Source: Achromobacter sp. Root83 (GTDB lineage: Bacteria > Pseudomonadota > Gammaproteobacteria > Burkholderiales > Burkholderiaceae_B). From it: 64,000 nt of DNA. Position 1 is the first letter of the stretch. Each line of letters starts with the position of its first letter. The stretch lies in NCBI RefSeq assembly GCF_001428845.1, contig NZ_LMIU01000012.1, forward strand, positions 66,857 to 130,856, written 5' to 3'. Made by a program: the position numbers and the translations under genes. Shown piece after piece: positions 55,388 through 64,000 of this stretch. The notes under the pieces are model-generated. The model saw nothing but the letters and a program-made list of their open reading frames with translations, ran no database searches and was not told where the DNA came from.

Positions 55388-56014
55388 ATGATGACCAGGC
55401 TCGAATCCCTGAAAAACAATTTGCAGACCACCCTCGGCGCGGATATCGCGCTGACCGAGGCGTTGGGCGAGCTGACGCTCGAAGTGCCGGCGGAACAATG
55501 GTTCGCCGTCTGCAACAAGCTGCGCACCGAAGCCGGCCTGCGCTTTGAAACCTGTATCGACCTCTGCGGCGTCGATTACCTGACGTGGGGCAATGGCACG
55601 CGCCAGCTCCCCGAGGAAGCGAACGTCCGGATCCACCGCTCGCGCTATGCCGTGGTGGCGCATCTGCTCTCCATCGAGAACAACTGGCGCCTGCGCGTGC
55701 GCACCTGGGCCGCCGACGACGAATTCCCCATCGTGGCCTCGCTGATGGAATGCTGGCCGACCGTGGGCTGGTTCGAGCGCGAAGCCTTCGATCTGTACGG
55801 CATCGTCTTCGAAGGCCATCCGGATCTGCGCCGCATCCTGACCGACTACGGCTTCATCGGCCATCCGTTCCGCAAGGACTTCCCGTTGTCGGGCACCGTC
55901 GAAATGCGCTACGACCCCGAACAGCGGCGCGTCATTTACCAGCCGGTCACGATCGATCCGCGCGAGATCACCCCGCGCGTGGTGCGCGAAGACACCTACG
56001 GCATGGGGCGTTGA
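55388..56014 (+). CDS. nuoC: NADH-quinone oxidoreductase subunit C
   Basis: 208 residues, the separate 30-kDa-type subunit, not fused to NuoD as it is in E. coli. The signature [20 protein letters not shown] is at about residues 128-147, with HPFRKDFPL after it. Two adjacent ATG codons (55388, 55391) could start it; no strong ribosome site is seen. It connects NuoB/D to the peripheral arm. Confidence 0.95.
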   Translation: MMTRLESLKNNLQTTLGADIALTEALGELTLEVPAEQWFAVCNKLRTEAGLRFETCIDLCGVDYLTWGNGTRQLPEEANVRIHRSRYAVVAHLLSIENNWRLRVRTWAADDEFPIVASLMECWPTVGWFEREAFDLYGIVFEGHPDLRRILTDYGFIGHPFRKDFPLSGTVEMRYDPEQRRVIYQPVTIDPREITPRVVREDTYGMGR

Positions 56015-56017
56015 ATC

Positions 56018-57274
56018 ATGGCAGATATCAAGAACTACACACTGAACTTCGGTCCTCAACACCCGGCCGCGCACGGCGTGCTGCGTCTGGTGCTGGAGCT
56101 TGACGGCGAAGTGATCCAACGCGCCGATCCGCACATCGGCCTGTTGCACCGCGCCACCGAGAAGCTGGCCGAACACAAGACCTACATCCAGGCGCTGCCC
56201 TACATGGACCGCCTGGACTACGTGTCCATGATGTGCAACGAGCACGCCTATGTCATGGCCATCGAGAAGCTGCTGGGCGTCGAAGCCCCGTTGCGCGCGC
56301 AGTACATCCGCGTGATGTTCGACGAGATCACCCGTCTCCTGAACCACCTGATGTCGCTGGGTTCGCACGCGCTGGACGTGGGCGCCATGGCGGTGTTCCT
56401 GTATGCCTTCCGTGAACGCGAAGACCTGATGGACTGCTACGAAGCGGTCTCGGGCGCGCGCATGCACGCTGCGTACTACCGCCCGGGCGGCGTCTACCGC
56501 GACCTGCCGGACACCATGCCGCAGTACGGCGACTCCAGCAAGTTCCGGGGCGACAAGGAAATGCGCATCATGAACGACGCGCGTTCGGGATCGCTGCTGG
56601 ACTTCATCGAAGACTTCACCAACCGCTTCCCGGCTTGCGTCGACGAATACGAAACGCTGTTGACCGACAACCGCATCTGGAAGCAACGCCTGGTCGGCAT
56701 CGGCGTGGTCGATCCCGAACGCGCGAAGGCACTGGGCTTCACCGGCCCGATGCTGCGCGGCTCGGGCGTGGCCTGGGACTTGCGCAAGACGCAACCCTAC
56801 GAAGTCTACGATCTGCTCGATTTCGACATCCCCGTGGGTGTCAACGGCGACTGCTACGACCGCTATCTGGTCCGCATCGCCGAGATGCGCGAAAGCAATC
56901 GCATCATCCGCCAGTGCGTGGAATGGCTGCGCAACAACCCCGGCCCGGTCATGATCGAGAACCACAAGATCGCCCCGCCGTCGCGCACCGCCATGAAGAC
57001 CAACATGGAAGAGCTGATTCATCACTTCAAGCTCTTCACTGAAGGCTTCCACGTGCCCCCGGGCGAGGCCTACGCCTCGGTGGAACACCCGAAGGGCGAA
57101 TTCGGCATCTATCTGGTGTCGGATGGCGCCAACAAGCCTTACCGCCTGAAGATTCGGGCCCCCGGCTTTGTCCACCTGCAAGCGTTGGATGAAATGTCGC
57201 GCGGTCACATGATCGCCGACGCCGTCACCATCATTGGTACGCAGGACATCGTTTTCGGCGAAATCGATCGCTGA
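56018..57274 (+). CDS. nuoD: NADH-quinone oxidoreductase subunit D
   Basis: 418 residues, the 49-kDa hydrogenase-derived subunit that forms most of the quinone pocket. [20 protein letters not shown] is at residues 11-30 and includes the quinone-contacting His region. [17 protein letters not shown] and the C-terminal DIVFGEIDR end are typical. It starts 3 bases after nuoC. Confidence 0.97.
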   Translation: MADIKNYTLNFGPQHPAAHGVLRLVLELDGEVIQRADPHIGLLHRATEKLAEHKTYIQALPYMDRLDYVSMMCNEHAYVMAIEKLLGVEAPLRAQYIRVMFDEITRLLNHLMSLGSHALDVGAMAVFLYAFREREDLMDCYEAVSGARMHAAYYRPGGVYRDLPDTMPQYGDSSKFRGDKEMRIMNDARSGSLLDFIEDFTNRFPACVDEYETLLTDNRIWKQRLVGIGVVDPERAKALGFTGPMLRGSGVAWDLRKTQPYEVYDLLDFDIPVGVNGDCYDRYLVRIAEMRESNRIIRQCVEWLRNNPGPVMIENHKIAPPSRTAMKTNMEELIHHFKLFTEGFHVPPGEAYASVEHPKGEFGIYLVSDGANKPYRLKIRAPGFVHLQALDEMSRGHMIADAVTIIGTQDIVFGEIDR

Positions 57275-57321
57275 TCCGCCCAGACAGTCACGAGCACGCC
57301 CGCATAACCCGGATTCAAACT

Positions 57322-57816
57322 ATGCTGCTTTCCGAACAGGCCTACCAGAAAATCGACCGTGAACTCGCGAAGTTCCCGGCCGACCAGCGGCAGTCCGCCA
57401 TCATGGCCTCGCTTGCCATCGCGCAAGAAGAGAAGGGCTGGTTGGCTACCGAAGTCATTGAAGATGTGGCCAACTACATTGGCGTTCCGCCCATCGCGGT
57501 CCAGGAAGTCGCCACTTTCTACAACATGTTCGACGTCAAGCCCGTCGGCAAGAACAAGATCGCCGTCTGCACGAACCTGCCCTGTGCCTTGCGCGATGGC
57601 GACCGTGCCGGCGAATACCTCAAGCGCAAGCTGGGCGTCGACTATCGTCAGACGACCGCCGACGGCCAGTTCACCCTGGTCGAAGGCGAGTGCATGGGCG
57701 CTTGCGGCGATTCCCCCGTGCTGATCGTGAACAACAAGCATATGTGCGTGCGCATGACCGACGAGAAGCTGGACGCGCTGGTCGCGGCCCTCAAGGTTGA
57801 AGGAGAGTCGGCATGA
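57322..57816 (+). CDS. nuoE: NADH-quinone oxidoreductase subunit E
   Basis: 164 residues, thioredoxin-like 2Fe-2S subunit (cluster N1a). All four ligands are present: Cys83 and Cys88 (VCTNLPC), Cys124 and Cys128 (GECMGAC). It works with NuoF in NADH oxidation. The stop overlaps the nuoF start by 4 bases. Confidence 0.96.
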   Translation: MLLSEQAYQKIDRELAKFPADQRQSAIMASLAIAQEEKGWLATEVIEDVANYIGVPPIAVQEVATFYNMFDVKPVGKNKIAVCTNLPCALRDGDRAGEYLKRKLGVDYRQTTADGQFTLVEGECMGACGDSPVLIVNNKHMCVRMTDEKLDALVAALKVEGESA

Positions 57817-59180
57817 ACGCGCCCGACCTTTACAAGCAGTTCGCGCAAGGGCTGGATCCCGACCCGCTGAACGACCCCTCCAATTCGATGTGCCTGCACG
57901 GCCGGCACATCCAGCCGCAGATCATGGCCGACGTCGACGGCGCCAACTGGCGCCTGGCCGATTACGTCAAGCGCGGCGGCTACGAAGCCCTGAAAAAGAT
58001 CCTGACCACCGGCATGAAGCCGGAAGACGTGATCGCCGAAGTCAAGGCCTCGGGCCTGCGCGGCCGTGGCGGCGCGGGTTTCCCGACCGGCCTGAAGTGG
58101 AGCTTCATGCCGCGCGCGTTCCCGGGCCAGAAATACCTGGTCTGCAACTCCGACGAAGGCGAGCCCGGCACGTTCAAGGATCGCGACATCCTGCGCTTCA
58201 ATCCGCACATCGTGATTGAAGGCATGGCGATCGCGGCCTACGCCATGGGCATCAGCGTCGGCTACAACTACATCCACGGCGAAATCTTCGAAGTCTACGA
58301 GCGCTTCGAGGAAGCCCTGGAAGAGGCGCGCGCCGCCGGTTTCCTGGGCGACCGGATCCTGGGTTCCGACTACAGCTTCCAGCTGCACGCGTTCCACGGT
58401 TATGGCGCCTACATCTGCGGCGAAGAAACCGCGCTGCTGGAGTCGCTGGAAGGCAAGAAGGGCCAGCCGCGCTTCAAGCCGCCGTTCCCGGCCAGCTTCG
58501 GCCTGTACGGCAAGCCCACCACGATCAACAACACGGAAACGTTCGCGGCCGTGCCGTGGATCATCCGCAACAGCGGCCAGGCCTACCTCGAAGTCGGCAA
58601 GCCGAACAACGGCGGCACCAAGCTGTTCTCGATCACCGGCGACGTCGAGCGTCCGGGCAACTACGAGATCCCGATGGGCACGCCGTTCTCGACCCTGCTG
58701 GAACTGGCGGGCGGCATGCGCGGCGGCAAGAAGCTGAAGGCGGTGATCCCTGGCGGATCGAGCGCGCCGGTTCTGCCTGCCGACGTCATCATGGAATGCA
58801 CGATGGACTATGACTCCATCGCCAAGGCCGGCTCGATGCTGGGCTCGGGCGCCGTGATCGTCATGGACGAAACGCGCTGCATGGTGAAGTCGCTGCTGCG
58901 CCTGTCGTACTTCTATTTCGAGGAAAGCTGCGGCCAGTGCACGCCTTGCCGCGAAGGCACCGGCTGGCTCTACCGCATGGTGCACCGCATCGAAAACGGT
59001 CATGGCCGTCCGGAAGATCTGGAACTGCTGGACAACGTGGCAGCGAACATCATGGGCCGCACCATCTGCGCCCTCGGTGACGCCGCCGCCATGCCCGTCC
59101 GTGGCTTCCTCAAGCATTTTCGCGACGAATTCGCGCACCACATCGAGCATAAGTCTTGTGTGGTCCCGCAATATCTGTAG
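57813..59180 (+). CDS. nuoF: NADH-quinone oxidoreductase subunit F
   Basis: 455 residues. It binds NADH ([18 protein letters not shown]) and FMN ([16 protein letters not shown]) and holds the N3 4Fe-4S cluster with C373-G-Q-C376-T-P-C379 plus a later Cys in RTICALGD. It is the entry point of electrons. It is coupled to nuoE by an ATGA overlap. Confidence 0.97.
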   Translation: MNAPDLYKQFAQGLDPDPLNDPSNSMCLHGRHIQPQIMADVDGANWRLADYVKRGGYEALKKILTTGMKPEDVIAEVKASGLRGRGGAGFPTGLKWSFMPRAFPGQKYLVCNSDEGEPGTFKDRDILRFNPHIVIEGMAIAAYAMGISVGYNYIHGEIFEVYERFEEALEEARAAGFLGDRILGSDYSFQLHAFHGYGAYICGEETALLESLEGKKGQPRFKPPFPASFGLYGKPTTINNTETFAAVPWIIRNSGQAYLEVGKPNNGGTKLFSITGDVERPGNYEIPMGTPFSTLLELAGGMRGGKKLKAVIPGGSSAPVLPADVIMECTMDYDSIAKAGSMLGSGAVIVMDETRCMVKSLLRLSYFYFEESCGQCTPCREGTGWLYRMVHRIENGHGRPEDLELLDNVAANIMGRTICALGDAAAMPVRGFLKHFRDEFAHHIEHKSCVVPQYL

Positions 59181-59195
59181 GTCTCAGGAACAGCA

Positions 59196-61523
59196 ATGGT
59201 TGAACTAACCGTCGACGGCAACAAGGTCGAAGTGCCCGAAGGCAGCATGGTCATGCATGCCGCCCAGAAAGTCGGGCTTTACGTGCCGCATTTCTGCTAC
59301 CACAAGAAACTGTCCATCGCGGCGAACTGCCGGATGTGCCTGGTTGAAGTGGAAAAAGCGCCCAAGGCGCTCCCCGCCTGCGCCACGCCCGTGACCAACG
59401 GCATGGTCGTCCACACCTGCTCTGAGAAGGCCCGCGCCGCTCAGAAGTCGGTGATGGAATTCTTGCTCATCAATCACCCGCTCGACTGCCCGATCTGCGA
59501 TCAGGGCGGCGAATGCCAGTTGCAGGATCTGGCCGTGGGCTACGGCGGCTCTTCCTCGCGTTACCAAGAGGAAAAGCGCGTCGTCTTCCACAAGGACCTG
59601 GGTCCGCTGGTTTCCGCCGAGGAAATGAGCCGCTGCATCCACTGCACCCGTTGCGTGCGCTTCGGCCAGGAAATCGCCGGCGTGATGGAACTGGGCATGC
59701 TGGGCCGTGGCGAACACTCCGAGATCACGACCTTCGTGGGCCGCTCGATCGAGTCCGAACTGTCGGGCAACATGATCGACATCTGTCCGGTGGGCGCGCT
59801 GACCTCCAAGCCCTTCCGCTACAGCGCGCGCACCTGGGAACTGGCTCGCCGCCGTTCGGTCAGCCCGCACGACAGCCTGGGCGCCAACCTGGTGGTCCAG
59901 GTCAAGGGCGACCGCGTGATGCGCGTGGTTCCGTTCGAAGACGAAGCCGTCAACGAATGCTGGATCAGCGACCGCGACCGTTTCTCGTATGAAGGCCTGA
60001 ACAGCGAAGACCGCCTGTCCGCGCCGATGATCAAGGGCACCGACGGCAAGTGGCAGGAAGCCTCCTGGGCCGACGCCCTGCAGGCCGTTGCCCAGGGTCT
60101 GTCGCGCGTTCGCGACAGCTTCGGCGCCGGCCAGATCGGCGCGCTGGCGTCCGAATACGCCACCACTGAAGAGTACGCGCTGCTGGGCCGCCTGGTCCGC
60201 GCGCTGGGTTCCGAGAACATCGACTTCCGCCTGCGTCAGACCGACCCGGCCTTTGATGCCGCGCTCACGGGCGCGCCGTGGCTGGGCATGCCCATCGCCG
60301 AACTCGACAACCTGGACCGCGTCCTGGTCGTGGGCTCGTTCCTGCGCAAGGATCATCCGCTGATGGCCCAGCGCCTGCGTCAGGCCGCCAAGCGCGGCAC
60401 GCAGATCCTGATGGTCGACAGCGCCGCCGACGATCCCCTGATGCCCGTGACCGCTCGCGTCACGGTGGCGCCCTCCGAACTGGCGCGCGCGCTGGCCGAA
60501 GTGGCCGTCGCCCTGGCGCAAGCCAAGGACCAGTCCGTGCCGGCCGAGTTCGCCTCGGTCACGCCCGGCGAAAACGCCAAGCTCATCGCCGCCAGCCTGG
60601 CTTCCGGCGCCAACACCGCCGTGCTGGTGGGCAATCTGGCCGTCGCCAGCGCCCAGGCATCGACGCTGGCCGCCAACGGCCGCGCCGTGGCCGATCTGGC
60701 CGGTGGCAAGTTCGGCTTCCTGACCTCGGGTGGCAACACCGTCGGCGGCTATCTCGCCGGCGCCGTGCCGGGCAAGGGCGGCAAGACCGCCGCCGCCATG
60801 CTGGCCGAGCCGCTCAAGGCCTACGTGGTGCTGCATGCCGAGCCGCTGCTGGACGCCGACAATGGCCAGCAGGCCATCGCCGCGCTGCGCGGCGCGCAGT
60901 TCGCGGTGGCGCTCACGCCTTACCGTTCGGCCGCGGCCGAGTGGGCCGACGTGATGCTGCCGGTGTCGCCTTTCACCGAAACTTCGGGCACCTTCGTCAA
61001 CGCGCAAGGCCTGGCCCAGAGCTTCAAGGGCACGGTCACGCCGTTTGGCCAGACTCGTCCGGGCTGGAAGGTCCTGCGCGTGCTGGGCAACGTCCTGCAT
61101 CTGGCTGGCTTCGACGACGAAACCTCCGAATCCGTGCGCGATGCCGCGCTGGCCGGTGGCATCGAAGGCCGCCTGTCGAACGACATCAAGGCTCCGCTTG
61201 GCCTGGGCCAGGCCGCCACCGGCCTGGAACGCGTGGCCGATGTGCCGATCTACCGGACCGACGCAATGGTCCGCCGTTCCGAGCCGCTGCAAGCCTCCCC
61301 GGCATCGAAGAAACCGGCTGCCGCCATGAACGGCCGCACGCTCACCAGCCTTGGCCTGACGGCCGGCGTCAAGGTGCGCGTGTCGGACGGACAGGGCGCC
61401 GTCGAACTCGAAACCGTGCAGGACGATGCCGTGGCCGATCGCGCCGTGCGTATCTCCGCAGCCTTTGAAAACACCGCAGCCCTGGGTGGCGCATTCGGTC
61501 AAATCAGCGTGGAGCGTGCCTGA
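59196..61523 (+). CDS. nuoG: NADH-quinone oxidoreductase subunit G
   Basis: 775 residues. The N-terminal ferredoxin domain has the 2Fe-2S ligands [18 protein letters not shown] His-Cys3 4Fe-4S block follows ([16 protein letters not shown]), then [13 protein letters not shown] for another cluster. The remaining two thirds is a molybdopterin-oxidoreductase-like fold that no longer binds the cofactor. It carries the chain of clusters between NuoF and NuoI. Its last base overlaps the nuoH start. Confidence 0.96.
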   Translation: MVELTVDGNKVEVPEGSMVMHAAQKVGLYVPHFCYHKKLSIAANCRMCLVEVEKAPKALPACATPVTNGMVVHTCSEKARAAQKSVMEFLLINHPLDCPICDQGGECQLQDLAVGYGGSSSRYQEEKRVVFHKDLGPLVSAEEMSRCIHCTRCVRFGQEIAGVMELGMLGRGEHSEITTFVGRSIESELSGNMIDICPVGALTSKPFRYSARTWELARRRSVSPHDSLGANLVVQVKGDRVMRVVPFEDEAVNECWISDRDRFSYEGLNSEDRLSAPMIKGTDGKWQEASWADALQAVAQGLSRVRDSFGAGQIGALASEYATTEEYALLGRLVRALGSENIDFRLRQTDPAFDAALTGAPWLGMPIAELDNLDRVLVVGSFLRKDHPLMAQRLRQAAKRGTQILMVDSAADDPLMPVTARVTVAPSELARALAEVAVALAQAKDQSVPAEFASVTPGENAKLIAASLASGANTAVLVGNLAVASAQASTLAANGRAVADLAGGKFGFLTSGGNTVGGYLAGAVPGKGGKTAAAMLAEPLKAYVVLHAEPLLDADNGQQAIAALRGAQFAVALTPYRSAAAEWADVMLPVSPFTETSGTFVNAQGLAQSFKGTVTPFGQTRPGWKVLRVLGNVLHLAGFDDETSESVRDAALAGGIEGRLSNDIKAPLGLGQAATGLERVADVPIYRTDAMVRRSEPLQASPASKKPAAAMNGRTLTSLGLTAGVKVRVSDGQGAVELETVQDDAVADRAVRISAAFENTAALGGAFGQISVERA

Positions 61524-62596
61524 TGGAATGGCTCAATGTTCTTGAAAGCCACGGTCAGGCATTGCTGGGCCCGACGGTCTGGATGGTCCTCTGGACCCTC
61601 ATCAAGATCGTGGTCATCGCCGTGCCCATCATTTTGTGCGTGGCGTACCTGACGTATTGGGAACGCAAGATGATTGGCGCCATGCACGTGCGCCTGGGTC
61701 CGAACCGCGTCGGTTTCAGGGGGCTCTTGCAGCCGTTTGCCGACGTGTTCAAGCTGCTGACCAAGGAAGTCATCGTTCCCAGCCAGGCCAACAAGGTGCT
61801 GTTCGTCGTGGCCCCCGTGGTCACGCTGATGCCCGCGCTGGCTGCCTGGGCGGTGGTGCCTTTCGGCCCGGACATCGTGCTGGCCAACGTCAACGCCGGC
61901 CTGCTGTACATCATGGCCATCACGTCCATCGGCGTGTACGGCGTGATCGTCGCCGGCTGGGCATCGAACTCCAAGTACGCCTTCCTGGGCGCGCTGCGCG
62001 CCTCGGCGCAGATGCTGTCGTATGAACTGGCCATCGGCTTCGTGCTGGTGACGGTGCTGCTGGTGTCCGGCAGCCTGAACATGTCCGAGATCGTGAATGT
62101 CCAGAACCGCGGCTGGTTTGCCGACAAGGGCCTGACGTTCATGTCCTGGAACTGGCTGCCGCTCTTGCCGCTGTTCGTGATCTACGTGATTTCGGCCGTT
62201 GCCGAAACCAACCGCCACCCGTTCGACGTGGTGGAAGGCGAATCGGAAATCGTGGCCGGCCACATGGTCGAGTACTCGGGCATGGCGTTCGCGCTGTTCT
62301 TCCTGGGCGAATACGCCAACATGATCTTGCTGTCGTGCATGGCATCGATCATGTTCCTGGGCGGCTGGGCTTCCCCGATCGATATCGCGCCGCTGACCTG
62401 GATTCCGGGTTGGATCTGGCTGGGTCTCAAGACATTCTTCGTGGTCTCGTTGTTTGTGTGGTTCCGGGCTTCGTTCCCGCGCTACCGCTACGACCAGATC
62501 ATGCGCTTGGGCTGGAAAATCTTCATCCCGCTGACCGGCGTCTGGCTGGTCGTGGTGGCGATCTGGATGCAGACGCCCTGGAACATTTGGCGCTAA
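61523..62596 (+). CDS. nuoH: NADH-quinone oxidoreductase subunit H
   Basis: 357 residues with about eight membrane helices. The quinone-channel block [20 protein letters not shown] is near residue 60 and [20 protein letters not shown] near residue 227; these acidic loops are invariant in the family. It links the peripheral arm to the proton-pumping arm. A TGATGG junction couples it to nuoG. Confidence 0.97.
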   Translation: MEWLNVLESHGQALLGPTVWMVLWTLIKIVVIAVPIILCVAYLTYWERKMIGAMHVRLGPNRVGFRGLLQPFADVFKLLTKEVIVPSQANKVLFVVAPVVTLMPALAAWAVVPFGPDIVLANVNAGLLYIMAITSIGVYGVIVAGWASNSKYAFLGALRASAQMLSYELAIGFVLVTVLLVSGSLNMSEIVNVQNRGWFADKGLTFMSWNWLPLLPLFVIYVISAVAETNRHPFDVVEGESEIVAGHMVEYSGMAFALFFLGEYANMILLSCMASIMFLGGWASPIDIAPLTWIPGWIWLGLKTFFVVSLFVWFRASFPRYRYDQIMRLGWKIFIPLTGVWLVVVAIWMQTPWNIWR

Positions 62597-62617
62597 GCCG
62601 CCAAGCAGAGGCAGGAT

Positions 62618-63106
62618 ATGGAAGCGATCAAGGATTTCTTCGGCAGTTTGATGCTGACCGAATTGCTCAAGGGCATGCGCCTGACGGGCAAGTATTTTTT
62701 CAAGCGTAAGGTCACCTTGCGCTACCCCCAGGAAAAGACGCCGGCGTCGCCGCGTTTTCGTGGGCTGCATGCCTTGCGCCGCTACCCCAACGGGGAAGAG
62801 CGCTGCATCGCGTGCAAGCTGTGCGAAGCGGTGTGTCCGGCGCTGGCGATCACGATCGAGTCGGACCAGCGCGATGACGGCACCCGCCGCACCACGCGTT
62901 ACGACATCGACCTGACCAAGTGCATTTTCTGCGGCTTCTGTGAGGAAAGCTGCCCCGTGGACTCGATCGTGGAAACGCATATCCACGAATACCACGGCGA
63001 AAAGCGCGGCGACCTGTATTTCACCAAAGACATGCTGCTCGCCGTGGGCGACCGCTACGAAGCCGACATCGCCCGCCGCCGGGCCGAAGACGCTCCTTAC
63101 CGTTGA
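62618..63106 (+). CDS. nuoI: NADH-quinone oxidoreductase subunit I
   Basis: 162 residues, 8Fe ferredoxin-type. Both 4Fe-4S motifs are intact: [16 protein letters not shown] and [16 protein letters not shown] (clusters N6a and N6b). It passes electrons from NuoG to NuoB. It begins 21 bases after nuoH, with AGGCAGGAT upstream. Confidence 0.97.
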   Translation: MEAIKDFFGSLMLTELLKGMRLTGKYFFKRKVTLRYPQEKTPASPRFRGLHALRRYPNGEERCIACKLCEAVCPALAITIESDQRDDGTRRTTRYDIDLTKCIFCGFCEESCPVDSIVETHIHEYHGEKRGDLYFTKDMLLAVGDRYEADIARRRAEDAPYR

Positions 63107-63123
63107 AGCCCAGGGTCTGATCC

Positions 63124-63777
63124 ATGACTTTTACCACTGTCCTTTTTTACATACTGGCCGCCGTGCTGGTGATCGCGGCCTTCCGCGTGATCACCGCGCG
63201 CAGCGCGGTCACCGCGGTCCTGCACCTTATCCTGGCCTTCTCCAACGCAGCCATGCTGTGGATGCTGCTGGGCGCCGAGTTCCTCGCGTTGCTGCTGGTG
63301 CTGGTCTACGTGGGCGCCGTGATGGTGCTGTTCCTCTTCGTCGTGATGATGCTGGATATCCGCATGGATACCCTGCGCGTCGGCATGAAGACCTACCTGC
63401 CGCTCGGCCTGGTGATCGGTCTCGTGCTGGTGCTGGAGGTGTCCTTCGTGCTGGGCTCCATCTGGTATGGCGCGGGTCCGCAGGCGCCGGTCGCCAGCGA
63501 CTACAACAACGCCCGCGCACTGGGCGAGGCGATGTACACGCAGTACGTCTACGCCGTTGAAGTCGGTGCCGCCCTGTTGCTGGTCGGCATGGTCGCCGCG
63601 ATCGCGCTGACCCTGCGCCGCCGCCGCGACGTGAAGTACAACGACCCGGTCGCCGCTGTCCGCGTCCGCTCGAAGGACCGCTTCCGCATGGTGAGCATGC
63701 CCGCCCAGAGCGAGCGTGCCCAGGCCAAGCGTGACGCCTCGAACGGCATCGCCGCGCCCCAAGGAGAAAAAGAATGA
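63124..63777 (+). CDS. nuoJ: NADH-quinone oxidoreductase subunit J
   Basis: 217 residues with five membrane helices and the typical [19 protein letters not shown] segment of helix 3. The hydrophilic C-terminal tail after about residue 165 is longer than in E. coli NuoJ. The stop overlaps nuoK (ATGA). Confidence 0.95.
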   Translation: MTFTTVLFYILAAVLVIAAFRVITARSAVTAVLHLILAFSNAAMLWMLLGAEFLALLLVLVYVGAVMVLFLFVVMMLDIRMDTLRVGMKTYLPLGLVIGLVLVLEVSFVLGSIWYGAGPQAPVASDYNNARALGEAMYTQYVYAVEVGAALLLVGMVAAIALTLRRRRDVKYNDPVAAVRVRSKDRFRMVSMPAQSERAQAKRDASNGIAAPQGEKE

Positions 63778-64000
63778 CGCTGACGCTGGCCCACTATCTG
63801 ATCCTCGGGGCGATCCTGTTCGCGATCGGGATCTTCGGCATCTTCCTGAACCGCCGCAACCTGATCATTCTCCTGATGTCCATCGAGCTCGTGCTCCTGG
63901 CCGTCAACATGAACTTCGTGGCGTTCTCCAGCTGGTTCGGCGACACCGCCGGCCAGGTGTTCGTGTTCTTCATCCTGACCGTGGCCGCCGCCGAAGCGGC
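63774..64000 (+). CDS. nuoK: NADH-quinone oxidoreductase subunit K, 3' end cut by window
   Basis: 75 codons from ATG 63774 remain open to the window end. The sequence [20 protein letters not shown], then [20 protein letters not shown], matches NuoK, whose conserved membrane glutamates lie in [10 protein letters not shown] and in the last visible helix (TVAAAEA). About 27 residues of the normal ~102 are missing. nuoL to nuoN are expected beyond the window. Confidence 0.95.
   Translation, partial: MTLTLAHYLILGAILFAIGIFGIFLNRRNLIILLMSIELVLLAVNMNFVAFSSWFGDTAGQVFVFFILTVAAAEA

Overview
The window is high-GC, densely coded DNA from a Gram-negative aerobe. It carries a 14-subunit-type Complex I operon, a beta-proteobacterial trimeric porin, two RND efflux systems, many LysR regulators and several solute-binding-protein importers. 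This points to Burkholderiales, most likely Alcaligenaceae (Achromobacter/Bordetella-like). That assignment is inferred from gene content and protein character, not from a database search. No rRNA, tRNA, CRISPR array, transposase or prophage gene was seen.

Layout. (1) 1-8595: the 5' part of a sulfatase gene diverges from a LysR gene. A five-gene operon follows: two DppB/C-type permeases, a fused double ATPase, a Tat-type solute-binding protein and an M81 (MlrC-like) metallopeptidase. It looks like a peptide or modified-amino-acid uptake and cleavage unit. (2) 8629-22724: a LysR gene, then a large divergent catabolic locus centred on a LacI regulator. The leftward arm is LacI, a beta-hydroxyacid dehydrogenase and two SsuC/TauC-type permeases. 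The rightward arm is the binding protein, a histidinol-dehydrogenase-family enzyme resembling sulfopropanediol dehydrogenase (HpsN), an SDR, a zinc alcohol dehydrogenase, the ATPase, a fused alpha/beta thiamine-diphosphate E1, a glyoxalase-fold protein and a lipoyl/E3-binding/alpha-beta-hydrolase protein. Two related LacI operator sites flank the shared promoter region. This is the best candidate here for an undescribed pathway. (3) 22749-28029: an unknown gene, a cold-shock protein and a small unknown protein, then norR facing ytfE (di-iron Fe-S repair) across three evenly spaced NorR-like sites and a sigma-54 promoter, followed by a hemerythrin-like protein and a DUF808 membrane protein. (4) 28065-43138: a TetR-controlled RND pump (outer membrane factor, pump, adaptor), a VOC protein, a BetT-type choline transporter and a second RND system whose outer membrane factor ends in a tandem-repeat tail. 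(5) 43194-52568: a cysteine-rich SufR/COG2345-type regulator overlapping a LysR gene, an orphan binding protein plus gamma-glutamyltransferase, a lipid-kinase/phosphoesterase/PAP2 group, and a leftward TetR-thioesterase-short NAD-binding operon. (6) 53025-64000: a major porin with structured 3' UTR and terminator, then nuoA to nuoK (nuoK cut by the window end).

How the parts work together: the window combines uptake and oxidation of small organic acids, polyols or sulfonates feeding NADH, the NADH:quinone oxidoreductase that consumes it, nitrosative-stress repair of Fe-S proteins, drug or toxicant export, and osmoprotectant uptake. Functions given for substrate-specific systems are family-level; substrates are inferred and flagged as such.
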